A DNA stretch of 64,000 nucleotides, taken from the NCBI GenBank assembly GCA_019914945.1, contig CM034099.1:5580001-5644000 (forward strand), given 5' to 3'. The notes beneath the pieces are model-generated. The model did not search any database, had not been told where the DNA came from, and worked only from the letters and a program-made list of their open reading frames with translations. This document shows positions 24,625 to 36,469 of this stretch, in pieces. The position numbers were made by a program, and so were the translations under genes. Source of the DNA: Typha latifolia. Its lineage: Eukaryota; Streptophyta; Magnoliopsida; Poales; Typhaceae. Positions within the stretch are counted from its first letter, which is position 1; every line of letters begins with the position of its first letter.

Positions 24625-27600
24625 ATGGAGTCGGCCAGCGATCTAATGCAGCGCTTGAGACCAAACTCCTCGACCGCATCAATGTCGTCGTACTCTCAGG
24701 GGCATTTCCACAAACATTCTCCCGGCATACCGCCACCCCACCCACAACTCCCGCCTCCTTCGCCGCCGGTTTCCAGGGCGGCGGCCTTGCCGCCGCGCAA
24801 GGTCCACCGCCGCTCCCACAGCGATATCCCGTTTGGGGGGGCGGGGTTCGTGAAACAGGAGTCGGATTTGGGTCGGAATGCGGAGAATGTCATCGATAGC
24901 TGCGATGATTTGTTCACCGCCTATATGAATTTGGATAGCTTCGAGCCCTTGAACTCGTCTGGGATGGAGGATAAAAGAGAGAACTTGGATAGCCGTGATA
25001 GTAGCGAGAATGAGGCCGAGAGTAGTGTGAACGAGAACCCATCGATGGAGAAGAAGGAAGGGACCAAAAGGAGCGCCTCGGGGGATCTTATCCCGGTGAA
25101 TTCGAGACATTGTCGAAGTATCTCGATGGATAGTTTCATGGACAAGCTGAATTTTGCGGATGAATCGCCAAAGTTGCCGCCTTTGCATAGTAACTCGACG
25201 GATGGGGAATTTAGTGCTTCTGAGATGAAGAAGATTATGGCGAACGAGAAGCTCGCGGAGATGGCATTGGCAGATCCCAAAAGAGTAAAGAGGTAGTCCT
25301 TGAAACATTTTAGTTTTCCATGCAGGGGTTATCATGTTGATAACTTGTGCTTTTGGGTATTAGGATCTTGGCAAACCGGCAATCCGCTGCTCGCTCTAAG
25401 GAAAGGAAGACGCGATACATTTCAGAGTTGGAGCACAAAGTTCAAATTTTGCAGACAGAAGCAACTACATTGTCGGCTCAACTTACCTTGTTGCAGGTCT
25501 CTTGTCGGAAAATTTTATTTGGGGACTTGCTATAGCTTCTAATGTATTGGCATCATATGCCTATCTTTCTACAATCTCATATGTAACTGTTTGCAGAGGG
25601 ACTCTGCTGGACTTACCAATCAGAACCATGAATTGAAGTTCCGTCTTCAAGCCATGGAGCAGCAGGCACAACTAAGAGATGGTAACTTGCTTTTCTTTAA
25701 GCTTGGGCTGCCATGCATAGTATAATTTTATAACTAATTTTCTGAGATAGCATGATTTGGTACAACTTACAAGTAAGATTATCTTATTCTAGTTTTACAT
25801 TCTTATAAGCTTTTTATTATCTCTTAAATTGATTTACTAATTTTCAGTGTCAGCTAAGAATCAAGGCGTTGATATGAGTTGTATATATAGGTTTTATATA
25901 ACATGGATTTGTATAGGTAGCATCATGCAACATGCGTCTGATTTCTGAAATTTATTCAAGTTTTGAATTATGGTTCTGCATATTTTAAATAATATACTCA
26001 CTTTCCATCACTCAATTCTTTATCGTCCGTATTTCTTTAACTTTTTCTATGCTCATTTAAGACATTGTTTTTCTGCACAACATTCATGAATTTTAGCTGT
26101 TGTTAGATACTGCGCCTTACCTTTGAAAGTTCTATTTCTGTCATATTTTGTGGGGTCACGAAGAAGCATTACATTATGTAATAGTGTATCTTGTGCATCT
26201 TTCCATTACAAATTACTGGGACAACAGTAAGAAATGGTCCACTTGGGCACTTTAAAGTGAGCTAAGTAGCTAACTTGATTGTTCTTGATATTGGATGTAA
26301 GATGCCATGTTAATTTAATAGTTAGACACATTTGACATCACGAGCAATTATGCACAGTCCAGAGAGAATATTCATCAAATATTCTTTTGATACCAAAAAA
26401 TTACGAGACCGATTGAAATAGATCTACATCTTTGGTATTCAGACCCTCAATGAATTTGTACTCTATCTAGGTCGAATCTGGATGAGAGTTCGGCAATGGT
26501 GTTTGTGGCAAGGTGGGGGTGATTGCGGTTTAGAGAGGATAGCAAGGGTGAATTGGTTTGTAGATGTTGATGGAGATGGTGGAGGAAGAAGCTGGAGTAT
26601 GGAGGAGAGAGAGAGATGAGAGGTGGTGGTGGAGGTGGTGAGAATTAATTTATTTCTATTTCTAGATTACCTACTCCTATATTACTCTTACTCTTACTCT
26701 TAATATTGTCTAAGGCTGAAGTATAATCCTCAATGCTTGGATTTCAATAGATAATTAAACAAAAGAGACCGAATCCTCCTATATATAGATGCCAGATACA
26801 ACAAGTCCTACTAGGACTAGTCCTAAAGGTTTACACAACTTGAACTAAGATTTGTCTCAAAAACTTAGATAACTTAATTTGACTTGTCTTAAAAACTCAT
26901 ATGACTTAATTTGATTTGTCTTAATAGTTTATATAACTTAATTTAACTTACTTTAAAAGTTCATATGACTTAATTTGGCTTACCTTAAAGACTTACATAA
27001 TTTAACTAGACTTGTCTTAAAGGTTTACATAATTTAATTAGATTTGTCTTAAAAATTTATATGACTTAACTAGCCTTGTTTTAAGAACTTATATAAGAAA
27101 TAAATATGAATTAGTTAAAAAATAAATTGACTCAATACATCAAAACTAATGTCCTCATTGATGTGATCCAATCTAACCAGATTCATAGCAAAATGAAGCT
27201 AACTTTTCTTCACTATTTTTTCCATTCCTATTGATATGATCATGGCCTTTATTTGTTTCTTTTAAATTCATCAATTACGAGGTCCTGTGTTGTTTTATGG
27301 AGAGTTGCTTCCTGTATACCGAGACTGGAATGCTTTTATGGCTGCAATATGATTGATATTCTTGATATTTTTTTCTTCACGCAGCACTGAACGAAGCATT
27401 GACTGGGGAAGTCCAGCGTCTAAAAGTTGCTACTGGAGAAATTAGTGAAGCTCATCTTTCAAAAGGCTTAAATCGGCAATCCTTGCTTAATTCTCAGATG
27501 TATCAAATGCAGCAGCTACAGATACAGCAACAGCAGCAACCACAACAACATCAGCTTCAACAATCTACCAATACCTCTCTCTATCAAATGCAGAGTCAGC

Positions 27601-27650
27601 AGCAGCATACACAGCAGAATAATTCCAATGAGAAGCTTGAAAAGAACTAG
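24625..27650 (+). CDS. Group I bZIP transcription factor (VIP1/RF2/PosF21-like)
   Basis: Exons 24625-25292, 25364-25496, 25597-25681 and 27385-27650 give 383 residues. The frame is open further upstream without an ATG, so 24625 is the start. The bZIP spans about residues 217-290. Its basic region [12 protein letters not shown] has Lys where most bZIPs have Arg (N-x7-K), a mark of group I, and a leucine zipper follows. HxRxxS motifs at 61-66 and 162-167 match sites known in this group for phosphorylation and 14-3-3 binding, which control nuclear entry. The N-terminus is Pro/Ser-rich and the C-terminus Gln-rich. Members act in osmosensory, vascular and growth responses. The basic region is split by intron 1. 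The last intron is 1.7 kb and holds a minisatellite. Confidence 0.96.
26814..27096 (+). repeat. 32-bp minisatellite, about nine units
   Basis: Units start at 26849, 26881, 26913, 26945, 26977, 27009, 27041 and 27073, exactly 32 bp apart, with a slightly longer diverged unit before 26849. Each follows the pattern GAYTTGTCTTAAA then ACTTAATTT. It lies in the last bZIP intron. The preceding 26440-26813 has a GA/GGT-rich stretch and a TATATATAG that could belong to the same old element, perhaps an LTR. Confidence 0.85.
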
Positions 27651-28667
27651 TAATATCTTGGAAGGGAAAATTGACCTCACAACTGGTTCTTAAGTCATTC
27701 TTTGCTTCACATTTTATTAATCCAGTTGACTGACTGATCTGGAATATATGTTATTGATGCATTCATGCTTTTGTCTATATACTGCTACTGTTTTTCTTAT
27801 AGGTATATCAAGGTATTTTACTATAAGCAGTATTTGTACAGTTAATGTTTGGCTGATACTTTTTTGGTTAAATCAATTGTAATGCCAAGTTTGTTGCTCC
27901 TTAATTTGCTTGGGTAAATAGCTGAAGATGTTACAAAATTTTGATGCACAGCTCAAAATTACAAGGCTTCAAAAGAGTTGTCAGTATATCATTGGCTGTC
28001 AACTTGATATCAACCCTCTGGAAGTTGACATCCATCTTATTGTTGTCAGAAGATAGATGCCAGCATGGTGTTATTCTGGCCTTGTTGGGAAAAAAAGGTG
28101 TTGGGTTTTGTAATTTGTGTCATCTCCAGTTGAATGGTGGAAATATGTGCTTTGATTTATAGCTATGGATTGCTTCAAATGAATCTGGAAAAAGGGCAAT
28201 ATAAGTAATTAAGCACCCCTTAATATTTGAGAGGTAGTTCCATTACTTTCATATGGTAGATACTCATAGCCTAGAAGGCTAATCCCATAGGTTCAAGATT
28301 TTCTTTTTCACATAATGATGTATATTAGTACTTTCCCTTGGTAGGAAACTGATTACTATTCTAGCATGGGGACCATCAAAGTTTTTTTTTTTTCATTCAC
28401 TCGGATTCTCTCATGCTGATAAATTCCTTTAGGCACACAACCTACTGATTAGTAACTATTGCCATGAAGTTTAGTACTAAATACAGCAAATTCGGTTTCA
28501 TATGTGATCAAACTTATCATGGAGTTATTCAACTGCTTATGATACACCAAAATAGCTCCTAAAAGATTAGAGAAGAAAATAGACTTGAGACTCTTGACAT
28601 AGGAAACTCTCTCTGCTACAAATATAACATTTCGGATTAAGTATCAGTGGTAGGAAAACATAGCACT
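27651..28667. other. Region between convergent bZIP and ZPR genes
   Basis: Holds the bZIP 3' UTR (plus strand) and the ZPR 3' UTR (minus strand). A frame at 27941-28162 is not recognisable. Nothing else was seen. Confidence 0.5.
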
Positions 28668-29040
28668 TCATTTAGCTGCAAAGGACGATGGCTGGAGCAA
28701 AATCTTCTGAAACTGGGAGTCGAGGGCTCTATTCTCTTGGCATAGCAGAAGAGCTCTCTCCCTCAACCTTTGGTTCTCTGCCATGATGCATCTGTTCTCC
28801 AAGTAGAGCTTTAGGTTCATCATCTCAATCTCTGCACCAGCTTTTCTTAGCTCTCTTCTCCCATTCTTCTTCCTATTTCTAATTCTTCTTGGCAACCTAT
28901 AACAGTAGACATACATGCATCAATGCACAAACTTAGGTTAGTTAGGTAGAACAAAAGCTAGTGTTATATTACCTCCCAATTGCAGCCATTGATGCATGTG
29001 ATTGGTGGTTCTCCATGGAAGTTGAGGAGTTGGAACACAT
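28668..29040 (-). CDS. LITTLE ZIPPER (ZPR) microprotein
   Basis: Minus-strand exons 29040-28973 and 28896-28668 encode 98 residues. The N-terminal part is basic (RRIRNRKKNGRR at about 26-37). Residues about 49-90 form the leucine zipper with the family core NLKLYLEN followed by ENQRLRERA and LLCQENRAL, closest to ZPR1/ZPR2 types. LITTLE ZIPPER proteins lack a DNA-binding domain. They dimerise with class III HD-ZIP factors to make inactive complexes, limiting shoot meristem and adaxial leaf programmes, and HD-ZIP III factors in turn activate ZPR genes. The chosen ATG gives the family-typical Met-Cys start. An open frame extends upstream to an ATG at 29163, but it overlaps the promoter motifs. 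Confidence 0.92.
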
Positions 29041-29178
29041 AATTCTGCAACTCCAGATGCATGTACTTATAGTCGATAGAAAAGTTAAGAGGGAATTTGG
29101 ATAGGGAATTGAAGTGAACTGAATGGAGCCAAGGGGACTACTTGGGATATGCAAATGAGCCACAGTTAGTCATGAGCA

Positions 29179-29185
29179 TTTTATA
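29179..29185 (-). promoter_or_regulatory. TATA box of the ZPR gene
   Basis: TATAAAA on the minus strand, about 140 bp upstream of the ATG at 29040. Confidence 0.6.
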
Positions 29186-29201
29186 GATGGAATTGGGTTG
29201 G

Positions 29202-29212
29202 GTAATGATTTA
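29202..29212. promoter_or_regulatory. Near-consensus HD-ZIP III binding site
   Basis: GTAATGATTTA matches the known HD-ZIP III palindrome GTAAT(G/C)ATTAC at the first 9 of 11 positions and lies about 17 bp upstream of the ZPR TATA box. HD-ZIP III activation of ZPR genes is established in Arabidopsis. Confidence 0.5.
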
Positions 29213-31367
29213 TTATGTTTCTAATTTCTTACGAGTGATGATGCATGACAACAATGAACAGGAAGACAGATTCGCTATGATTGATGAGGGGACTCCTCTG
29301 AGCCTGATTGCTCGTTTAGGAATACAAATAATACCCTTTTATTTGCTTAATTACCTTTAGTTTAAAGTATAAAAAGACAAAATTTTCTATCATATCAACT
29401 GACAGTGTGACACCCTCTATAACTATCATATTATCGTATGAACAAGACTTATAATTTGCTAAGAGATCGTATAAACAAGTGATGATGTGTTATAGATAAC
29501 ATGGCAAATAGAGCTCTTGCAAACTTGTAGGGGGTTTTGGTACATTGTTTTTTATGATAATTGATGCAAAAAGTCAAAAGTGTTCTTAAAACTTTATTCC
29601 TCTTGCCTCTGGATTCTCCTCTTACTCATAATTACTCTAGCCTTCTTTTTCTATGTGAATTCCAGAAATCCACTCTCTCTCTCTCTCTCATTTAATTCTG
29701 AATGATGACAACTCGCAGGGTCCATCTCGGCTGCTCTGTTGACGCAAAGCGTGGATATTTGCTACTTGACATCTTCTTGCAGGGCAATCATTCTGGGTGG
29801 AAGAAGAGCAAAGATTAGACGTGGCAATGCATGCAAAGTTTGAAGAGTGAGAGAGTTCCTAGATGGGGGCTGCCTATGATCGGATTCTATCTATTTTATA
29901 ATCATGTTCAAGTTTGAAGTTAATTATAATAACCTCACTCATCCTAAGTACTGTTTAATCTTTGGAATTCTATACTTTTACTTTTACCATAATCTTAAAA
30001 GACTGCTTTAAGGGTATTAAAACTATTTTACATCTATATGATCATGCCGGTTAAATAAACTATTGTCAAATCAACTGATAAAGATCTATGTGATAGTGTG
30101 AATGATAATAAATCCAAAATATGCATTGTTTTTAATAAATTTCTCTAGCTTTTACATCAAACTTATGACCTGAATCTAAATGGCTAAATCCCCACCGACT
30201 CTTCTATACTTGTCTTTTACTTATTCATTGAACATGATGCCTTAAGCCCTTAGCATTGTAAGCCATAGAATGGTCCATATAGAGTTTCAAGGCAGTGGTC
30301 ATCACTATCAATCTCTATTAATTGGCATGCCAATTTCCCTGAAAGAGGCCCTTCATACCACACCATTGCACTCAAAAGATCAAAGCCCAGTATCTCCCTC
30401 ATCATAGCAATCATCAAGCATCTTTGAAGGTTGAAGAAGGGCGAGTCATGGAGATGAGCACACTGAGGACTAGGACCACTCCCCCCCCCCCTCTTGAGCA
30501 ACTACCAAGTAGGGTAGTCAATAGGGATATGAGAACTCACTATTTCTCCCAATACCTCTCAATTGCTTCCAAGTGGCTTTGGAGGTCCACTTCCACCGAT
30601 TCATGATCCATCTATGCCAAATGGGAATTCATCTCTAGCAACTTAGGGTTGACATTCGGGTCGAGTCAAATTAGATCACAGATGGTGTAAAATTTATACT
30701 GACACCGAATACAACTACGGGGTGTTATCAATCCGAGCTCTGATCAAACTTAGGTTAAAATCAATTTCGATCGTTAGTTAAAGAATCAAATTCAAATTGA
30801 TTCAATTTTAATTCCAGCATATTTTCAAGCTCAAGTCATATTTCGAGTCGCTTGATAAGCAAATTTAACCCCGGTTCAAATCAATCGTTAATCAAATTCA
30901 AACCAAGCCAAAGTTTGAAGCTTTGTAAAATCAAATCAAATATATAACCATATCAAATCTTATTTACTATATATTGTGATCAAGCTTGGCTTGTTCCCTG
31001 ATTATTTTGACAGTCCTGGATACACGATGCTTTTATTAAAAAAGATAAAACACCCAAATTCGACTATATTCTAAGCCGAACTCATTTAATTTTTTTGAGT
31101 TTGTATCAAACTACTGTGTCGGATTAAAAATTGCGACACCTAAGAGTTGTTATTTTACACTTCATTCCATAACTGTATCCTTCCTCTTCCTCTCAGGTGA
31201 GATGGGACTAGTGGCTCAAATGCAATGGAACAATGGATTAACCCTAGTTTGGGCTGCCCAAAAGACTCTGCTCTTGGGCTTGGGCTTGGCCCGGCATTGT
31301 CTGATATTCTCTTTCTCAGCTCAAGTCCTGCAATTAAACTCACCTAGCAACAAAACCCCCATCTTTG

Positions 31368-31370
<3 letters not shown>
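29213..31370. other. Intergenic region with possible degraded transposon
   Basis: Holds ZPR upstream DNA, a short CT run near 29672-29688 and an 11-C run at 30481-30491. The segment about 30645-31132 has ends of the form AGGGTTGACATTCGGGTCGAG and, inverted, AGGTGTCGCAATTTTTAATC, reminiscent of decayed hAT ends, but no target duplication was found. The minus-strand frame at 30250-30501 is not recognisable. Confidence 0.4.

Positions 31371-31402
<32 letters not shown>
31371..31402 (+). repeat. (CT)n microsatellite in the leader of the helical-repeat gene
   Basis: About 16 CT units ending 12 bp before the ATG at 31414. Pyrimidine-rich leaders of this kind are common in plant genes and are prone to length change. 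Confidence 0.9.
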
Positions 31403-31405
<3 letters not shown>

Positions 31406-31413
31406 TGTGAATC

Positions 31414-34400
31414 ATGCAATCCCAACGCCAAGGTCCGCAGCCTCGACCCTTCTTCCTTGAAGACTACCTCCGCAGTGGCATTGCTACAAACACCTCCCTT
31501 GCATCCGCACGACCACCTATCTCAGCCCACGCCATCCTCCAAGCCTGGTCAAACCTTCGCAACCCCTCTTCCCCTCCCTCCCTCCTCCTCTCCTCTCTCG
31601 AAAGCCTAACCCTCTCCCGCTCCTCCCTCTACATCTCCGACTCCCAAGCCAACTTCCTCCTCTCTCTCCTCTCCTCCTCCTCCCTCCCTCTTTCCTCTGT
31701 CCCTTCTCTCTTCTCCCTCCTCTCCACTTGGCTCCGCAAATCATCTCGCCCTTCTCCTTCTCTCCTCCAATCCACCCTGACCCACCTCTCCAATATCCTC
31801 TCCTCCTCTTTCTCTTTCCCGTCTCACGCCCTCCTCCTCCTCGGAGCTCTCTCCGCAGCCAATGGACTCCCCGATCAGTCTCGCGCTGCCTGCCTCGACC
31901 TCTTCATTCGTCTTCTCGATGAAAACCGCGACGCCTTTGGTGATAATGAGAATTCTCTTCCCGAGGCACTTGGAGGACTCGGGTACGCGCTATCTCGATC
32001 CGACAATGCCTATTTTAAGAGGATTTTCGGGCTTTTACTTGAAATTTGGGATCTTGGCCACGGCCCTCGTGGCACGCTGTTACATGGGATTATGGTCCTG
32101 AGGTTGGTGGAGTGGTCTGTGTTGGACTTTGTAGCTTCAAGATTGGTAGGTAAGGTCGAGATCCTTTGCGGGGAGATCGCGGTGGAGCGAAGCGAGACAA
32201 GGAGGTGTGCACTGTTTGCATTAGTAATGGCATGTTTTGGTGTATTGAGGGCGGGGAGAATAGCTTCTTCAAGATATAGGTTTACACTTGATCAGAAACT
32301 GATGAGATCTGTTGAAGAATCTATTGGTTTTGTAGCAAGAAGAGCTATTTTGTGTAATGGGAATGATAGACATCTTCTTATGCAGTGTATTGCATTGGGT
32401 TTGGCTCGCAGTGGTCAGATTTCTTTTGATGCTTCCGTGCTTATGTGTCTCTGTTTGGCGCTACTGAATGAAATATTTCCACTACCGTTATTGCTTCGCA
32501 TGTCTGCTGAGAACCTGGCTGGGAATTCGGTCACTGTTGTTGCTAATAAGGTGAAAGAACATCTCAATAGCTCCCTTTTCAAGGAAGCAGGTGCAGTTAC
32601 TGGTGCTCTTTGCAATCAGTATTCGTTTGCGGACAAGGATAGCAAGGCAGTGGCGGAAAGCCATATGTTGGAATACTCTCAAGAGCTCTACTTGAATCTT
32701 CGCACTGCTGTTTTGGTGCATTCTGGCAAGAATGATGAGTTGCTTGGTGAATTGGAAAAGATTGCAGAGGCTGCATTCCTTATGGTTGTAGTATTTGCAG
32801 CTGAGGTTGCGAAGCACAAGTTGAATAATAAGTTCTCCCAGGAGTCCCCGCTCGAGATCTCTGTTAGGATCCTAGTTGCTTTCTCTTGCATAGAATACCT
32901 GAGACGTGTCCGCCTGCCAGAGTACACTGATGCTGTGCGGCGCGCTGTTCTGACCATCCAGGACAATGCGACATCATGTGCCTCTTTTGTTGCATCGATG
33001 CCTTCTTATCATGAATTGACAAAAGATCTAGGTTATACTCAAATCCATGGCACTTCTTTCCTCTTAGATTACATATTCTATTTATAACTTTTGCTTACAC
33101 ATGTTCACATACTGGAACCTTAATGTTCTCTTGAAGGCTCATTAACCTTGAATGGAAAGAGATATATTTGGTCTAAAGATGAGGTGCAGACAGCCCGCAT
33201 CTTATTTTATATGCGGGTCATACCAACTTATGTTAGCCTCATTCCACCTTCTTTATTTGGAGAAAGAGTTGCATCAACGGTGTTCTTGTATCCTTAGAAC
33301 TTAACCAGAATTTTCTTCATCCATTTTTTCTCTAAATTTGACCGAACAAAGACCCTTGTTTAATTTTCTGGAACTTCTTTGCTTGTCAAAATTAGAAACT
33401 GTGTTCCTTAGTATAAATCCTGCAGATATATGCAACATCCAAATGAGAAAGTAACTCGAGCAGCACATTCTGTGTTGGTATCTTTTCTTTCCTCTGGTAA
33501 TGATTTTGATCAGGAAGATCGTGTAGCTTTAAAGGAGCAACTTGTTTTCTATTACATGCGGAGAGCTTTGGAGGTATCCTGACTAACCAAACCATGTTGT
33601 TCAATTTGAATGTAATTTTAATTGACTCATATTTGATCTTTTCTGACATGTAGGCCTATCCTGGGATAACCCCTTTTGAAGGTTTAGCATCTGGAGTTGT
33701 AGCTATAGTTCGGCATCTTCCTTCTGGGAGTCCAGCCATATTTTATTGTATCCACAGTCTTGCTGAAAAAGCTAATGAAGTTTGTAGGAAAGCCATGAGT
33801 CAAGAAACAACTCTGTGGAAGTCTTGGGAAGGCAGCTCAGATCCTTGTAAGAAAGTTCTAGATTTGTTGCTTCGCCTCATCTCTCTTGTAGATATACAGG
33901 TAATATTTCTGGATACTTATCTAGATAATTTGTTTGCAAATTGAACTATTATTACCTCAAGGAATGTGATACTTTAATTTCACTTATTCTGCACACCTAT
34001 TATGTACATTCAGCGTCATCATTTATCAGAACTCAAGACCAAATTTATTTTGGCTTCACTGTCTGCTTTGGAGTTTGGACCCTTTGGTCAATTATCTTTT
34101 GCAGCTAAATTTGCCTAGAAATGAGGAAAGTAATAGCAGAGATCACTTGTTTACAAATATCACTTATTTACTCATATTGACTTGTAAGATGTCTTCAATT
34201 ACATAGAATAACGAAATTATTAGCAAAATGTGATGGCACTGCTTAATCATTAGGCTTGAATATGCATATCTATATATCTCTTTGGGAGATAAAAAGGAGA
34301 GCTTTCTCAACATCAGGTTGATCACTATCTTGTTTGTAATGGAATGTTGAATTTTAGCCTTTTAGGGCAGAGCAAGAGCAGACAAGTTATTGTACATGTA

Positions 34401-35931
34401 AGTAGATTTGTTTCAGAATGGTAACAATTAAGTTTCAACTATCATAATACTATTACCAGATTGGCTTTCTTTGTCGCTGAAGAATCAGAGAGAAAAAAAA
34501 AAAACTTCTATTGCTCTTGTATCTTATTAGAAATGAGAGAGGTGCACAGCTAGGATTATGAATTTAGTCTCTTTACTACTCTTGAAAGAAGCGAACTTGT
34601 ATGTCATGTTAATACATAACAGAATTATAAGCTAAGGTGGAGAACTTGTCATTAGATGGAAGCATAAAACCATTAAGAAACTTTGGAACCTAGTTGGTGG
34701 ACTTGCAAAAGCACACTACCTTGCTTTAGACCATTTATATTGATTAAATTACAAGCTAAAATCTTAATAACAAGGTTTTAAAAGACTATAGGTGGTAGAC
34801 GGACAGACAAGAGATTTTATAGTGCTTAGGCGCTAGATGGGCACCCAGAATTCAAGACAAAATAAAAAATAAACAAATAAAAGAAATAATAGTTAGAAAA
34901 GAAGTTAAGATTAATACCTAGAATCTAAACAATATACTAATGCATTCTTGTTAAAAACTATTGTAAGCTATTTGAATCCACTAGTCCATCAACTCATCAA
35001 TATGTACAATAATTTTAAATCTCGGAGTCAATCTACATACTAAGATTTGATATGAGATTGTAAGACAATCACTTTTGCGAGATCCTATAAAGCATGGGTA
35101 CTTCATTTATCCTTCCGTTCTAGCATCTGATACATATAGATCCTAATATGGCCCGATACATAGTAGTTATGGCCGGAGGAGTATTCAAATTTTTTTTAAA
35201 AATTAATTTTAATTTCTTTTCTTTTATTTTACCATTTATTGGATGTAATCATTTTTCACCATATGTTGTATTAGTTAACAATAGATTGAAAATATATTTT
35301 TTATTTATTATCCATGCTGCATCCATATCTTATTTTTAAGAATTTAGCATATTCTCATATTATCTCCATATTCAGTATCCATATCTGCGCTTCATAAGCA
35401 GAAAATTGAAAAATTGAATCTATATTTTGTATGATGTAAATTCTTGTGAATTCTTGTGAACTATATGCAGAAAGATCCTCAGTTTAATGTTCTCATCCTG
35501 TTCTGAATCTTCTGTGCTCGGATCCTTGTTTCATTTTGAAAATTGAATCTATATTTTGTATGATGTAAATTCTTGTGAAAGTTACCATGTTCAAAGTTCT
35601 GAGTTTCAAACTTCTATATGCTATAAGTTCAAGTTTCTTCTTCATATTTGCACAGGTATTTCCGTACTTGCTAAAGCAGTTGGCAGAATTCCTTTCTCAA
35701 CTGCCTAGTGACGGACAGAGCGTGCTGCTTGATGAGATGTACTCCCAGGTTGCTGAATCAGATGATGTGATCCGAAAACCTGTTCTTGTATCATGGCTGC
35801 AGTCACTCTCTTATATAAGCTCTCAGCAAGTGTCTCTCCACAATTATTCTATCAAGGAGGGCAATGCTGAAATGAATGTTGAAAACGGGGTTGATAATTT
35901 TAACTTAAACAGAACGGCTGCTCGTCTTTGA
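31414..35931 (+). CDS. Conserved plant helical-repeat protein of unknown function, 812 residues
   Basis: Exons 31414-33031, 33137-33287, 33426-33573, 33654-33899 and 35656-35931 join in phase to give 812 residues. The protein is Leu/Ser-rich and alpha-helical throughout with ARM/HEAT-like character, and has no signal peptide or catalytic motif. It opens with a PFFLEDYLRSG-type N-terminus. Conserved-looking segments are WSKDEVQTARILFY in exon 2, MQHPNEKVTRAAHSV in exon 3, and SQVAESDDVIRKPVLVSWLQSL near the end. I recall a family of this shape across land plants without a firmly known role; the name is not certain. Intron 2 has U12-type signals and intron 3 partly so. Intron 4 is 1.76 kb and contains repeat debris. 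Confidence 0.85.
33288..33425 (+). other. U12-type (minor spliceosome) intron
   Basis: The donor is GTATCCTTA, matching the U12 consensus RTATCCTTT at 8 of 9 positions. The branch-like TTCCTTAGT lies about 15 bases before the acceptor CTGCAG, the short spacing typical of U12 introns. Reading frame and protein conservation fix this donor: the junction codon is TT|A (Leu) followed by Tyr-Met. The intron is 138 bp. Confidence 0.8.
33574..33653 (+). other. Possible second U12-type intron
   Basis: The donor GTATCCTGA keeps the seven-base U12 core GTATCCT. The branch region TTTTCTGAC, about 9 bases before the acceptor, is a weak U12 match and would also serve as a U2 branch site. The intron is only 80 bp. 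Confidence 0.4.
34771..34850. repeat. Fragment related to hAT-type ends
   Basis: CAAGGTTTTAAAAG starts a block that includes CTTAGGCGCTAG, resembling the CCTAGGCGCTAGG and GTTTTAAAA parts of the element at 1588-2245. No matching right end or target duplication was found, so it is probably a truncated relic in intron 4. Confidence 0.45.
35408..35579 (+). repeat. 42-bp direct repeat pair
   Basis: About 42 identical bases at 35408-35450 and 35538-35579, beginning GAAAATTGAATCTATATTTT, separated by about 88 bp, shortly before the last exon of the helical-repeat gene. Confidence 0.85.
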
Positions 35932-36469
35932 GGAATAGTATGCTCGGATAAATTTGTATCATACTAATCCATGAAAGAATTACTGCAATTGTTCAAATTT
36001 GAATACAGCTAGTAGATCTTTTCTTCTTGTTTAGATTGATCCATATTATGCATGTAGACACACTTGAGATGAACTCTGAGATTCAAATATCCACAAAATA
36101 AAGCAGGGAATGAAAGGGATGCTTTGTTGATTTTGTTGAGTATCACATTACTGTATTTCTTCTTTCATCGAAGGAAGTTCATGGGGGAGTAGAGTGCAAT
36201 TTATTTTTTGGATTTGCCAAGTCAACGGATAATATTACTTGAAGAATGGTACATAACTCACCATTTAAATTAGATAATTATGACATACAACATTGTATAC
36301 ACTAAACAGCTTAACATGTCCCTACTCCCTACCTAATTTCCATGGTCATTTGGCAAATTGCTATACTTTTGAGTACCAAAATAACTCAGTATATAGGTTT
36401 AGATTTTCATAGAACTCAACGTACGATTGTTAAAGCCTAAGCTCAAGTGCCAAATCATATAATTAGTTT
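35932..36469. other. 3' UTR and short intergenic region
   Basis: Downstream DNA of the helical-repeat gene. It is AT-rich and nothing else was recognised. Confidence 0.5.

Noticed and set aside
24679..25335. 218-codon minus-strand open frame
   Set aside because: It lies entirely opposite the first bZIP exon and has no family motif; it is a shadow of the real gene.
30645..31132. Possible hAT-like element by end similarity
   Set aside because: Flanking 8-bp sequences do not match and the end similarity is weak; kept only as a remark in the intergenic entry.
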